Shown: piece by piece, positions 1 through 9,538 of the stretch
Layout: each line of letters begins with the position of its first letter
Position numbering within the stretch: position 1 is the first letter of the stretch
Origin: Tritrichomonas musculus
Taxonomy: Eukaryota > Parabasalia > Tritrichomonadida > Tritrichomonadidae
Assembly: GCA_039105265.1 (NCBI GenBank)
Contig: JAPFFF010000033.1
Span: 496,001 to 560,000 of the forward strand
Reading direction: 5' to 3'
Length of the DNA stretch: 64,000 bases
The notes under the pieces: model-generated
What the model was told of the DNA's origin: nothing
Seen by the model: only the letters and a program-made list of their open reading frames with translations
Database searches by the model: none
Made by a program: the position numbers and the translations under genes

Positions 1-20
1 GCATCAGAGTCGGGGAATTC

Positions 21-1226
21 ATGACTGATCTTGTCAGAGTTGCTAAACATATTGATGTTGTGCCATCAATTTTTCTCCTCAAAGTGAGAGACCCAAAGTA
101 CAATCACGCACAACTGACATTCACTACTATGGCACAGTTCAATCAAAAACTAAAGTCAATAACTTTGGGCAAAACGACAAAAGCAATTACAGCATATAAA
201 GTTTTGCAGGAAGGAACAAATACAAACTTTTTGACAATAGAGCAGATGGCATTCTACACCGGACGATTGGATGTGTTTCAATTCTTCCAGGGATTTGATT
301 ATCCTTTATGCTTTGGACAAAATATAAGACAAGAAGTTATTCAGCCATTCCTTTCTCATATTTTTGCCATCATATGCAAAAAAAGAAAAGATGTTTTCAA
401 TTATGTCATATCCTGGATATCGTATATTATCCAAAATATTGGAAAAAAGACCAAAACAGCACTCGTCATAACAGGTATGCAGGGTACTGGGAAAAACACG
501 TTTACTGACACTATTTGTAAACTTTTTGGTGGTTATGCCAATCCTGATGCCAAACTTGATTATCTCACAGGCAAATTTAATGGAAGTTTGATGTATAAAA
601 TGTTGCTTGTGTGTAATGAAGTAAAGAGTTTTATCGGCAACAAGAAATATGATGACGACACCTTAAAGACATTGATCACGGAAGAGTCAATTGACATTCA
701 CAAGAAGTATCAGGACGTCTTTACTCAGCAAAATGTTGCCAACTTTATCTTCCTTTCGAACAATTTTGCACCAATCAAAATAGCAGAAGATGATAGACGA
801 TACATAGTTATGGAAGTTTCAGCAGAAAAACGAGGAGATAAAGACTATTTTAATAATCTTTATGGGTCCTTCACTCCTGATTTTTTTTCGATCCTGTTAT
901 CTTGGTTCAGAAGAATTGATCTTTCCCAATGGGATCCGACAATCATTCCTTTGACAAGAGAGAAAACAGACATTATTAACTTTTCGAAGAATCCATACTC
1001 AGCATTCATTCAGCTGAATGTTTCACAATTTATCCATGGAATACAAAAGAAGCAGGCCTTTGAATCCTTTAAAGCTTGGTGCACCGAAAATGGATATGCT
1101 GTGGGAACAATGCAAGCCTTTCGAAACAGCGTTCTCAAATACTGCCGAGAAACCAAAGATGGCTCAAAGGCAGCAATTTATCAATTGCGTGAAGACGCAT
1201 ATCAATTCTTTCAAATTAATAAATAA
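21..1226 (+). CDS. D5/SF3-type primase-helicase C-terminal part (Polinton gene)
   Basis: A superfamily 3 type helicase, expected to unwind DNA during replication of the element. Walker A is GMQGTGKNTF near residue 152. A Walker B-like LLVCNEV follows near 194, and motif C with a sensor region (FLSNNFAPIKIAEDDRRY) lies near 245-265. This set is typical of the D5/phage-plasmid primase C-terminal family (DUF5906-like). The frame is open to the window edge upstream of the chosen ATG, so the protein probably starts further left and may include a primase domain. It is the only replication enzyme seen in this element and points away from the gene block, toward the unseen end. The helicase call is firm; the primase part is inferred. 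Confidence 0.75.
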   Translation: MTDLVRVAKHIDVVPSIFLLKVRDPKYNHAQLTFTTMAQFNQKLKSITLGKTTKAITAYKVLQEGTNTNFLTIEQMAFYTGRLDVFQFFQGFDYPLCFGQNIRQEVIQPFLSHIFAIICKKRKDVFNYVISWISYIIQNIGKKTKTALVITGMQGTGKNTFTDTICKLFGGYANPDAKLDYLTGKFNGSLMYKMLLVCNEVKSFIGNKKYDDDTLKTLITEESIDIHKKYQDVFTQQNVANFIFLSNNFAPIKIAEDDRRYIVMEVSAEKRGDKDYFNNLYGSFTPDFFSILLSWFRRIDLSQWDPTIIPLTREKTDIINFSKNPYSAFIQLNVSQFIHGIQKKQAFESFKAWCTENGYAVGTMQAFRNSVLKYCRETKDGSKAAIYQLREDAYQFFQINK

Positions 1227-1304
1227 AAGAATTAACTTTTATTAAATTAATCTTTTTTTTTGAGAATGTTATGTGATCTGACATAACCGTTTTCATTTTT
1301 TTCA

Positions 1305-1949
1305 ATGTTCGCTATCTTATTGATACTCATTGAATCATTTGAAAGACCTGATGGAATCCCGGAAGAGGCTAATTGGATACCTGCTTGGAATTTTACTCAA
1401 GTTTATGGAGACTGGGAAATGGATACTTCTGACTTGAAGGATCATCTCTTCGTTCTTTATCAAGGAGGAATTCTTGAACAACAAATTACATGTTCTCGAT
1501 TTTGGATAATTGGAATGAAAGACTCTAATTTTGATACAATTGACATTTATTTTGGACAATTAAGTCAATTAAACATTAATTGTAAATCAGATGTTCGTCA
1601 GAAATGGCAAGTTTTCTTTGATTCACAATCAATGCCGATCACTACTGATACTCTCATGATCCAAAGCAGAAGTGCTTCTGCTCTTCATGGACTTTTTTAT
1701 CTGTATGATCCTCCAAAACAAACTCCCTCATTAACTCCAACCATATCACCTGACCCTTTTTGCCCTGTCCCAAGAATTGTAAAAAAAAATCAATCTGAAG
1801 CCATTATATTGAAACATTGCAAATTCTCGAATATTAAATCTTACGAACCTGGAGGAATTATTTTTTCTCAGAATTGTATTCTTCTAGTTAGCAATTGCCA
1901 AATATTTAATATAACTGGTGGAGGAGCTATTTACTGGGTTTTTAACTAA
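1305..1949 (+). CDS. secreted/surface beta-helix-like protein
   Basis: The 214-residue protein starts with a short hydrophobic stretch (MFAILLILI) that could be a signal peptide or anchor. Its last 60 residues contain short repeats of the type CKFSNI, CQIFNI and GGGAIYW. These resemble the GGAI/FxxN repeats of Pmp-like right-handed beta-helix proteins, which trichomonads have as surface proteins. The frame ends after only about two such turns, so it is short compared with Pmp-like proteins. Its stop codon abuts the stop of the convergent next gene with no gap. It may be a captured host surface-protein piece or an element-encoded attachment protein; the sequence does not decide. Confidence 0.4.
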   Translation: MFAILLILIESFERPDGIPEEANWIPAWNFTQVYGDWEMDTSDLKDHLFVLYQGGILEQQITCSRFWIIGMKDSNFDTIDIYFGQLSQLNINCKSDVRQKWQVFFDSQSMPITTDTLMIQSRSASALHGLFYLYDPPKQTPSLTPTISPDPFCPVPRIVKKNQSEAIILKHCKFSNIKSYEPGGIIFSQNCILLVSNCQIFNITGGGAIYWVFN

Positions 1950-2528
1950 CTAAACGCAAAACTTAAGACATAAATGATAATTATTTAATAATTCATTATA
2001 TTCTTTATTATAAACTTGTTTGAAATCAGTGACGATTTCGCCGTTCTCTTTGAGTATTTTAATGGCTTCTATTCTTCGAATTGGGTTTGCTTTTCCGGCA
2101 CAACAACCAATATCTTCATCAAGATGTACTTCGACTTCTGTGACTTTGAGAATTGCTTTTATGATTTCTTCTAAGCACTCTTTAGGGACAATAATAGAAT
2201 GCTTAAAGATTAAATTGCTTAAAAGCGCTTTATCCTGATTTAAAAGTATTTGAGCATATGTTTCTAAAATCACACTTTTTGCGTCTGTTTCATTGATTTC
2301 CGGTTCTATTTGAGCATTCACGTCTCTTGTTATCACTATCTCCTCCTTCCCATCTTCTCGTTTATTTATAATAATATTATTATTTATATTTGAAGTCGAT
2401 GACGATGCTGCTGTTGGCTCCAATGCTATATTTGCGTTAACACCAGTTGCGTTTGTTCTCTTCTTGATCATTTGCCTTGGAGATAAACCTGAAAATTTTA
2501 AGGGACCAATTAACTTCTGAATTATCAT
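1950..2528 (-). CDS. hypothetical Polinton protein
   Basis: I do not recognise this 192-residue protein. Residues 1-70 are basic, then Ser/Asn-rich and probably disordered. The second half is a predicted alpha/beta or helical fold (LETYAQILLNQDKALLSNLI, then EVEVHLDEDIGCCAGKANPIRR). It lies tail to tail with the beta-helix-like gene and head to head with the acidic protein gene, with about 60 nt between the two starts. That gap may hold a divergent promoter. Confidence 0.5.
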   Translation of the reverse strand: MIIQKLIGPLKFSGLSPRQMIKKRTNATGVNANIALEPTAASSSTSNINNNIIINKREDGKEEIVITRDVNAQIEPEINETDAKSVILETYAQILLNQDKALLSNLIFKHSIIVPKECLEEIIKAILKVTEVEVHLDEDIGCCAGKANPIRRIEAIKILKENGEIVTDFKQVYNKEYNELLNNYHLCLKFCV

Positions 2529-2591
2529 AAGTAGCCGGCCATTTATTTAAGAAGAAAACTTTAGAAAGAATAATCAAATCACACTTATATA

Positions 2592-3017
2592 ATGTCCATC
2601 CAAAAACTTGCTCATGAATTAACTCAGATCCAAAAAGAGCTCATGCCCCTCATAAAAGACATCCGGGCTTTATTAGAACAAGAAACAGAAGAGATCCCGA
2701 TTTATAAAATAGAACAGATAATTCCACTCATGATGGTTCGATACTGCAAACTGAGAAACCAAGAAATAGCTACAAAAAGACTAATAAATGTATGGATTCA
2801 AATGAATGAAGCAGAAAAAAGATATAAAGAAAAGAAAGAAGAAGAAGAGGAGGAAGAAAAAGAAGAAAAGAAAGAAGAGAAGAAGAAGAAAGAAGAAAAA
2901 TATATTAAAATGATCAGTACTGATTCTGACGATAGTCCTTTTAATTTTCCTTCTGATGATGAAAAAGAAGAGGATGAAGAAAAGAAAGAAGAAAAAGAAA
3001 AAGAAGAAGAAAAATAA
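2592..3017 (+). CDS. hypothetical acidic coiled-coil protein
   Basis: A 141-residue protein. The first 75 residues are helical and leucine-rich (KLAHELTQIQKELMPLIKDI). The rest is a Lys/Glu run with a short serine/aspartate patch (STDSDDSPFNFPSDDE). A coiled-coil followed by a disordered charged tail is likely. The start is preceded by TCACACTT 5-12 nt upstream, which loosely fits the trichomonad initiator (TCA-Py-T/A). Function unknown. Confidence 0.5.
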   Translation: MSIQKLAHELTQIQKELMPLIKDIRALLEQETEEIPIYKIEQIIPLMMVRYCKLRNQEIATKRLINVWIQMNEAEKRYKEKKEEEEEEEKEEKKEEKKKKEEKYIKMISTDSDDSPFNFPSDDEKEEDEEKKEEKEKEEEK

Positions 3018-3042
3018 TTTAATTAATAAAAATTAATTTAAT

Positions 3043-3474
3043 TTAATAGATATTATTTTTAATTATAACTGAGTGTTTAGGTCCATATATTATTGATCCT
3101 TTATTATTTTCATCTGCTAATCCTTGTATTCGAGCTAAATCTTCTGGCTTTTTCAGGTAAGGAGGCAAAAGTGGCGGTTTTTTCACATATCCATGGTGAA
3201 TATAATGTTTTCCGTCAGTTAAGCTTACTGGTGGTTCATGAAGTCCTTTTGTTGTGTGCTGATTAGTTGGTGGAGGACGTACAGGTTTATTTTCTCGAAC
3301 TATCGTTGGTGGCAAATTGACCTTGGGATTAAAAGTGACAGCATAAGTGTTATCGTTCGAAAAGATACCATAATGTTTGCCTTTGATAAATCGCACTTTT
3401 TCTGTATTTTCATTATACATTACTCCTTCTCTTCCTACAATCTCTGCATTTGGGGATTTATAATCATTAGCCAT
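3043..3474 (-). CDS. hypothetical Polinton protein
   Basis: A 143-residue basic protein, rich in proline and lysine (ENKPVRPPPTNQHTTKG, VKKPPLLPPYLKKPEDLA), with no recognised domain. It sits 22 nt downstream of the probable major capsid gene on the same strand, so a virion-associated role is a guess from position only. Confidence 0.45.
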   Translation of the reverse strand: MANDYKSPNAEIVGREGVMYNENTEKVRFIKGKHYGIFSNDNTYAVTFNPKVNLPPTIVRENKPVRPPPTNQHTTKGLHEPPVSLTDGKHYIHHGYVKKPPLLPPYLKKPEDLARIQGLADENNKGSIIYGPKHSVIIKNNIY

Positions 3475-3496
3475 TTAAGTAAAGAAAAATTCTATT

Positions 3497-5173
3497 TTAT
3501 TCAGGAGTTGTAATGTCATAATTCCCAATTCGAACCAGTGGGGGCATGCCATTGGGCTGCACTAAAATCGAAATAGAAGCATCAACTAATAAACCTAATA
3601 TTGGTGGCGTATCGACTATTTGAGAAAAATGCTTTTTATAATTCTCTGATTTATCATTTGGATCTTTTATTTGTGCATGTTCCTGTGTGACGATTATTTC
3701 GAAGTTAATTGGTGATAAACTTGTAAGGCCCTGTTGATATGTCCCATCTGTTTCTGTCGCAAAACCGATAAAGAATGAAGTCCTATCGTTTGGATATAAA
3801 CCTGTGATATTGGCTAAAGGTTTACTTACATTACATAATGAAGCGATAACCTCTTTATTGAAACCGGTTTGTTCACCATTCATATTCATTGCATTTTGAC
3901 TATATTCAATGAATTCTGGATATTCACCATCTGTTCCGAAAGATTTGGCTGGAATATTGCCATAACCGCCACAATTCAATTGGAAATGTTTAAAAAGTGG
4001 ATTTTTGAAATATGTATGATGACGTTGATGAAGAGGGAATAAACAAAAGATAGAATCAACAAATCTTGGAGTGACAGTGACTGTTGTTTTGTCTTGGATT
4101 TGTTTTAATGCTTGAGTGCAGGTGTAAAATGACAATGTTTGAGTTGGAAATGTGAGTGGATGTTGTGGATTTGAATAACGCTGAACCAATTGTTGATAAA
4201 TTTCATTGTTTATACCAAAACATGGAATAATTGATGAGCATTCAGTGATTTCATACTCATAGACTTGGAATTTTCGTAAATCAGAATAAAGAGTATATGG
4301 TGTTTCTGATGCTAATATTTCAGCTCCATCTGTCTTTTCTGATGCTTGGCCTGATGAATTAGCTGATGTACTTGAAATCCATATTTTAACATCATCACCA
4401 ACAGGTGTGAATTCATTAGTGATCGTAGAAAAAGTATATTTACTTGCAAGAGATGGTTGAGCAAGTAAAGATCTTGATGGTCCACATGGACAACAAAGCA
4501 TACCAGCACATGAGAAATATAATCTTAATTCGAGTTTTCCTGCAAAAGCTGGTAAATATTTTATATTTGATAATGGCAAGAATCTACGCAAATCAATTTT
4601 TAAATGAATCGTAAATGTTGCTGTTAAATCATCTTTTGGCCAATTAATTACTATTCCGCAACGAGTGGCAAAATTATTATTCCATATATCTTTATGTCTT
4701 GCCTTTGAGTATACATCTGCTCTCTTCGTTGTTTCATTCGCACAACATGCAGTTAAGAACGATTCTTCGCAACCAAAGTTTTGTGTATATATTGTTATTC
4801 CGTTAGCTACTATTTCATATTTTTCAATAGCATCTCTTGCATCTTTGAATCCAAACCAGATTTTATTGAATGGATAACCGCCAATATCACTCAAATCTGG
4901 TATCTTTTCATTTATATTCATTGTCACTTTTAGATCAGCACGAATAAAACCATTATAGATGTCAGCTGTATTGTGTGTATTTGGAGAAATAATAACACTT
5001 GTATATGACCCTTGTTTTATTGGAGGTGAAGGCGAATAAGATGTTTGTGGATTAATTGAATACTGTTTGTTTGTATCAGAAGTGGCAATACAGCTATCTA
5101 CAACATCGAAATATGACGCAATTTGCGAACAAACTTCAGCTGATGTTTTCATATAAACCTCATGATTAATCAT
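3497..5173 (-). CDS. probable major capsid protein (double jelly-roll type)
   Basis: The 558-residue length, the beta-rich sequence with few charged helices, and the place beside the packaging ATPase all fit the Polinton major capsid protein (hexon-like double jelly roll). Segments such as FNKIWFGFKDARDAIEKYEIVANG and LRRFLPLSNIKYLPAFAGKLELRLYF resemble strands of the first jelly roll and the linker seen in this family. I cannot prove the fold by eye. A structure prediction showing two eight-stranded jelly rolls would settle it. Confidence 0.6.
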   Translation of the reverse strand: MINHEVYMKTSAEVCSQIASYFDVVDSCIATSDTNKQYSINPQTSYSPSPPIKQGSYTSVIISPNTHNTADIYNGFIRADLKVTMNINEKIPDLSDIGGYPFNKIWFGFKDARDAIEKYEIVANGITIYTQNFGCEESFLTACCANETTKRADVYSKARHKDIWNNNFATRCGIVINWPKDDLTATFTIHLKIDLRRFLPLSNIKYLPAFAGKLELRLYFSCAGMLCCPCGPSRSLLAQPSLASKYTFSTITNEFTPVGDDVKIWISSTSANSSGQASEKTDGAEILASETPYTLYSDLRKFQVYEYEITECSSIIPCFGINNEIYQQLVQRYSNPQHPLTFPTQTLSFYTCTQALKQIQDKTTVTVTPRFVDSIFCLFPLHQRHHTYFKNPLFKHFQLNCGGYGNIPAKSFGTDGEYPEFIEYSQNAMNMNGEQTGFNKEVIASLCNVSKPLANITGLYPNDRTSFFIGFATETDGTYQQGLTSLSPINFEIIVTQEHAQIKDPNDKSENYKKHFSQIVDTPPILGLLVDASISILVQPNGMPPLVRIGNYDITTPE

Positions 5174-5190
5174 TTCTTGAATAAAAAAAG

Positions 5191-5679
5191 TTAATATATA
5201 TCATCAAAGATTCTGTTTCGTCTTTGTCTTGGAATTGGCGGTTCATAATATTCTTCTTCTTGTATTGGAGGAGGAGGAGGAGGTGCTTGTTTTGGTGCTG
5301 GAGTTTTCTTTGAGATTACTTCTTCAATTAATCGTTTTTGTTCTTTCTTTTCTCTTTTGCGTTTGATTTCATCACCCAGTAATTTGAGTTGATTTAAGAT
5401 TTCAAGGTTTATCGTTGGATCGATTTCTTGACTTTTTGTGAGTTTTTTCGACTTTTGTTTTTGCATTTTGGGTTTTTCTTCTTCCTCTTCAAAAACTTCG
5501 TTCTCTTCATTTTCTGGAGTTTTCTCTTCTTTTTCTTCTTCTATTGGTGTTTCTCGCTTTTTAACAATATACTTTCCTTGCTTTCGAGTTGGCAAAACCT
5601 CCCAATCTGGATCGTCATGGCCATTTATCCACCTTTGAATAACCGCTAAACGTTTTGAGCCTGTTAAGTGTTTTGACAT
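5191..5679 (-). CDS. hypothetical charged protein
   Basis: The 162-residue protein has a short N-terminal motif (RLAVIQRWINGHDDPDWEVLPTR), a long acidic/basic stretch predicted to be coiled-coil, a proline run, and a C-terminus of PPIPRQRRNRIFDDIY. It lies between the capsid gene and the small glycine-rich gene. It could be a scaffold or core protein of the particle, but this rests on position only. Confidence 0.5.
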   Translation of the reverse strand: MSKHLTGSKRLAVIQRWINGHDDPDWEVLPTRKQGKYIVKKRETPIEEEKEEKTPENEENEVFEEEEEKPKMQKQKSKKLTKSQEIDPTINLEILNQLKLLGDEIKRKREKKEQKRLIEEVISKKTPAPKQAPPPPPPIQEEEYYEPPIPRQRRNRIFDDIY

Positions 5680-5708
5680 TTAAAACTCAATAAAATTGAC
5701 TTTTCTTA

Positions 5709-6107
5709 TTATTCATAATTTGATGAATGTACATGATTTATAGGTGCTGGTGAATTATTTGAACTACTCGATTCTGTTTTAGCGGGTTTTGGCATTTTAT
5801 AGTTTTCATCTCTTCCTTGTGCATGATTATTGATTTTTGTTAATGCTTCTCTTACATTGCCTTTTGGAATGTATTTTATTGCTGCATCCGCTACATTTGA
5901 GATTTTGTTTCTCATATTATCGCTTAAAAATGCTTTGCCTAAACTACCCATTGTTTTGCCTATTAATCCTGATTGATTTTTCATTATTCCTGTTGCATTA
6001 TCCGCTAATTTACCTGCTAATCCTCCTGTTGCTGAATTTGCTGCTCCCATTAATAATTGACTTCCAAGGCCAATACTTCTTCTCGCCCATTTTCTAAATA
6101 ATCCCAT
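5709..6107 (-). CDS. small amphipathic protein, possible minor virion protein
   Basis: The 132-residue protein has a basic N-terminus (MGLFRKWARRS). It is followed by a Gly/Ala/Ser-rich amphipathic stretch (LGSQLLMGAANSATGGLAGK) and a polar, Ser/Asn-rich tail. This resembles membrane-active or internal minor virion proteins in overall build, without clear homology. It sits between the ATPase and the charged protein genes. Confidence 0.45.
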   Translation of the reverse strand: MGLFRKWARRSIGLGSQLLMGAANSATGGLAGKLADNATGIMKNQSGLIGKTMGSLGKAFLSDNMRNKISNVADAAIKYIPKGNVREALTKINNHAQGRDENYKMPKPAKTESSSSNNSPAPINHVHSSNYE

Positions 6108-6126
6108 TTAAAATTCAATAAAACGT

Positions 6127-6984
6127 TTAAGATTCAAAATAGTATTTGTTTGCAGTTATGTTCATGATAAATTTGTCATGCGGTTCTCTATGTTGCAAGT
6201 ATTCTTGCACAGTTGCCTTTGTATTTAAGTTGTTATTTGTTTGCTGCAATAAAGAGGTGAAATCTTCTTCTGAATAACCGCTATAACAGATAATATCGGT
6301 TGCCATACGTTTAGCATTTATGTGCACAAATCTTATCGTTTGAAATGCCATTATGCACGTTATGTTATAATGTCTTGTCTTTGTCAATAATTTAATAAAT
6401 TCTGAATTACCGTTTTTCAATAAATCTGAACCAGCACAATCATCAAGAATAATCAGAGTATTGAATGGATAAGAGGCGGTTCCATATTTACAAAGCTTAC
6501 TGGCAATATAAATGATTTTATCTTGAAGGTCAGTTAAATGATGCTTTTCAATTAAACGCCTCATCTCATCAGACGTTTCTTTCATTTTTGAGAGGATATG
6601 TTTGACAAGTGCATAATATTTTATTTTCCTTTTCAAATGTTTCTGAAGAACGCTCATTAATTGTTTTTCTGAGACATAAATTATTTTTGTTAGAATCTTT
6701 TTATTCAAAACTTCGGCGGTTTTATCCATTTTACCAGACGTTGAGCAGAAATAAATTTTATGATAATATGGATGTTTAAATAATCTTTCAGTAATCATAA
6801 TATGGCGCCAAATCCAATAACTTTTGCCAGCACCAGGACGTCCAATCAAAAAGTATATCCCATTTGATGAAAACGGATAATTTTCTGATAATGGTTTGAT
6901 CAAAGCGCCCTCAATTTCTCTCATACTTTTTCTGAGTGTCTCATTGATTAATTCTTCAACTTTTTGAATAATATTTCCTTTCAT
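6127..6984 (-). CDS. FtsK/HerA-type genome-packaging ATPase
   Basis: The 285-residue protein has Walker A GRPGAGKS at residues 48-55 and Walker B LIILDD at 177-182. A polar segment with TKTRHYNITCIMAFQT follows, as in A32-like packaging ATPases of Polintons and large DNA viruses. The family pumps element DNA into the capsid. Length and motif spacing are normal for the group. It lies directly downstream of the integrase gene on the same strand with a 14 nt gap. Confidence 0.85.
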   Translation of the reverse strand: MKGNIIQKVEELINETLRKSMREIEGALIKPLSENYPFSSNGIYFLIGRPGAGKSYWIWRHIMITERLFKHPYYHKIYFCSTSGKMDKTAEVLNKKILTKIIYVSEKQLMSVLQKHLKRKIKYYALVKHILSKMKETSDEMRRLIEKHHLTDLQDKIIYIASKLCKYGTASYPFNTLIILDDCAGSDLLKNGNSEFIKLLTKTRHYNITCIMAFQTIRFVHINAKRMATDIICYSGYSEEDFTSLLQQTNNNLNTKATVQEYLQHREPHDKFIMNITANKYYFES

Positions 6985-6998
6985 TTGATTAAGAATAA

Positions 6999-8141
6999 TT
7001 AAATGTATTTTCTGATTTTAACTGGTATGTTTTCACCTGTTTTCACCCAATACATTCGTTCTAACCGTGATAATATTGTTGGATTTCCTTCTCTCATACT
7101 TTTGGCATATGTATACCCTTGACTTCCATCATCCCATTTGACCTTGTATTGGTCATTTGCATTATTATACCCTAAAATCTCCTCTATGTTCCCTCTTTTG
7201 CCGTTTTTCAATGTTTTGGCCATAGGAACAAATCCTTTCGCCTTAACTATTTTGTATCCAGGATAATCGTTCACAGATCTATCGTTAGCGGCAATTTTGA
7301 ATAAATTACCAGATTTTGAATCAACTGTATATGCTTGATTGCTAACCATTCTTCGTTTTTTATTTTTAATCGTTTTTTCTTCTACGATACGTACTTTATC
7401 ACCTTCTTTGAAATCATAAGGGTTTGCTTGCGTTTTATTTTTCAAAATATATTTCTGTTCGTCTTTGGCTGTCATTTTATTGGGGGCTGTTTTTATTTTA
7501 GTATGATACGATTCATTATATGCTGACATTAATGACTGCATTTCTTTTGGTGAAATATTTCTTGTAGGCTTGTGTGTTAATTCACCTTCTTTTGATATAT
7601 CTTTCCATATATCGGCATCTAACAAATTTTTGTTAACCGCTAAATCTCTTATCGTTCTCATAAAACGGTTTATTATTCCTAAATTATTGTGATTATCATC
7701 CGTTGTAGTCGTATATATAATTTTATGACTTTTCATCCAAGATGTCACTTCGTCTGATAAATAAGCAGCATCTTGATCTGAAGCGATTGAATGGCAATTT
7801 GGTTCTTCCTTGATGAATTTATTCAATGCTGATTTGACCTGTAACGCCCCTTTCCCTCTCATCGGATATGCATAAGCTTTACGGGTATTTATATTGATAA
7901 GCATCAAATAATTCAAACCGTTAGCTCCTTTATCGTTTATAAACGTATCCATCTGAAAACCTCCGGAATGAGACGATACGATAGGTATATATTTAGGAGT
8001 TGGCACTTTTTGATCATGAACAACGGATTCTGATTGAAATTTCCTTATCTCTTTTTTCGAATAACCTTTTTCAAGTGCATGTTTTTCAAAAGCTGGACCA
8101 CGGTATGGATATTCCTTGTATAATTCTGCAAGTGATGTCAT
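6999..8141 (-). CDS. Polinton integrase (DDE type) with chromodomain-like C-terminus
   Basis: The 380-residue protein is a retroviral-type integrase that would insert the element into the genome. The core begins near residue 50. Its first Asp lies in GGFQMDTF (about 65) and the second in SIASDQDAAYLS (about 122). The core continues through the conserved GIINRFMRTIRD block. The C-terminal 70 residues (IEEILGYNNANDQYKVKWDDG) resemble a chromodomain, as in other trichomonad Maverick integrases. A second, broken relative lies at 12.1-14.3 kb. Confidence 0.85.
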   Translation of the reverse strand: MTSLAELYKEYPYRGPAFEKHALEKGYSKKEIRKFQSESVVHDQKVPTPKYIPIVSSHSGGFQMDTFINDKGANGLNYLMLININTRKAYAYPMRGKGALQVKSALNKFIKEEPNCHSIASDQDAAYLSDEVTSWMKSHKIIYTTTTDDNHNNLGIINRFMRTIRDLAVNKNLLDADIWKDISKEGELTHKPTRNISPKEMQSLMSAYNESYHTKIKTAPNKMTAKDEQKYILKNKTQANPYDFKEGDKVRIVEEKTIKNKKRRMVSNQAYTVDSKSGNLFKIAANDRSVNDYPGYKIVKAKGFVPMAKTLKNGKRGNIEEILGYNNANDQYKVKWDDGSQGYTYAKSMREGNPTILSRLERMYWVKTGENIPVKIRKYI

Positions 8142-8152
8142 TTTTTTATAAA

Positions 8153-9124
8153 TTAAACGTATAACATCTTATTATAAGGCAAGAACTGCATTTCCATGAC
8201 AAAAGTTTCTCCATTGGGTAATTTAACGGGGGCATTGTATTGTCTGGCAGAATATAATTCAATCCAAAACCGTTGATCAGAGGAATTCAATTTAAAATAT
8301 TTGATAGGATTATAATAAATTTGTGAATTACCGATATAATTATGTAATGATTGTTCGCCAAGTGAAGAATAAACTTTACATGAATGACGATCCCAAATAT
8401 TATCAAAAGTTAGAACGTCATCCCAGAAATCAAAATATACATTCTTTTTATTTTGAGTAGGTTCGTCACCAATATTGAATACTTCTTCAAAATCTTTGTT
8501 TATTTCTTTCAATTTGAAAGCACAACCGTATGGATCTAAAGAATTATTGTTTCGTTCAGAATATATTTTTTCATGAAACCCTCTATCGTCATAATAACCG
8601 TCAGTTTGTATATCTCTATTCAAAACATCAAGATCAGATTGTTCAAATATTTCATAAGGATCCTTCCATAAAGATGAGATATAATTTTTCAATGAATTGT
8701 GGACTGCTTCAAAAAATCCTCTGAAATCTCTTTCTGTTGAGAGCCAGTCAATTACTTTTATTTCTTTGATTTTAATACTATTTTTATAACCATCTGATGT
8801 TTGCATATTGGTTATTTTTTCATTTGTCGTATTCCCCACAATAGATTGAAACATCTTTTTTACATATTTAGCAATTCTAATTGTGAATTCAAGTTTTCGT
8901 CTTTTTGAAACGAGCCACATTGACCTTACACCCACAATTGTTTCGCCTTTGTTTGACGTTGACCAATCACCAGGAAAATTGAAATAAAAACGATTAAATT
9001 TGCTTGGATCTCTTTGTGAGTCCTCTAAGAAAAAAGCAGTCTCAATTGGGACAGGAACGTTAGCATCATGTACAATATTTTCACGATTAGGGTGTTGTGT
9101 TTTAACTCTTGGTGGTAACTCCAT
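8153..9124 (-). CDS. hypothetical Polinton protein, possible minor capsid/penton
   Basis: The 323-residue protein has no motif that I recognise with confidence. It is rich in aromatic and beta-type segments (RFYFNFPGDWSTSNKGETIVGVRSMWLV, FWIELYSARQYNAPVKLPNGE). Its size and place among structural genes would suit a minor capsid (penton) protein, but that is inference from context. It is 12 nt upstream of the integrase gene. Confidence 0.45.
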   Translation of the reverse strand: MELPPRVKTQHPNRENIVHDANVPVPIETAFFLEDSQRDPSKFNRFYFNFPGDWSTSNKGETIVGVRSMWLVSKRRKLEFTIRIAKYVKKMFQSIVGNTTNEKITNMQTSDGYKNSIKIKEIKVIDWLSTERDFRGFFEAVHNSLKNYISSLWKDPYEIFEQSDLDVLNRDIQTDGYYDDRGFHEKIYSERNNNSLDPYGCAFKLKEINKDFEEVFNIGDEPTQNKKNVYFDFWDDVLTFDNIWDRHSCKVYSSLGEQSLHNYIGNSQIYYNPIKYFKLNSSDQRFWIELYSARQYNAPVKLPNGETFVMEMQFLPYNKMLYV

Positions 9125-9144
9125 TTTGACTAAAAATAAATATC

Positions 9145-9513
9145 TTACTTATTCTTTCTTGGTTTACTAGCATGAAGAATTATTTCCTTTGGAATTATAT
9201 CTCCCTTTTTCAATTGAATCTGATAGGCTTTTGATTTGACCATATTTTCATTCCTTTCACCTATATAACCAATTATCGATCCAAAAAGTGTGATTTTATG
9301 TACTGAACAATATTTGGCCACTAAATTCAATATTTCTTTAACGTCCTCATAATCATCCCAATCAAATTTCTTTGCCCAATCAGTAAAGATTATTTTTTTG
9401 TTTGATAATTTAAACTTTGATTTACAAATTTCTGATAATTCAGATATTTCTGTCTTTTTCAATGTTTTATTAAAATAAAGTGAACATTCAATTGGCAAAA
9501 TTAATTCTGGCAT
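9145..9513 (-). CDS. hypothetical small Polinton protein
   Basis: The 122-residue protein mixes short strands and helices (IIFTDWAKKFDWDDYEDVKEIL, HKITLFGSIIGYIGERN). No family recognised. It lies between the protease gene and the possible minor capsid gene on the same strand. Confidence 0.45.
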   Translation of the reverse strand: MPELILPIECSLYFNKTLKKTEISELSEICKSKFKLSNKKIIFTDWAKKFDWDDYEDVKEILNLVAKYCSVHKITLFGSIIGYIGERNENMVKSKAYQIQLKKGDIIPKEIILHASKPRKNK

Positions 9514-9538
9514 TTTTATTTATTGAAAAATTTTTAAT

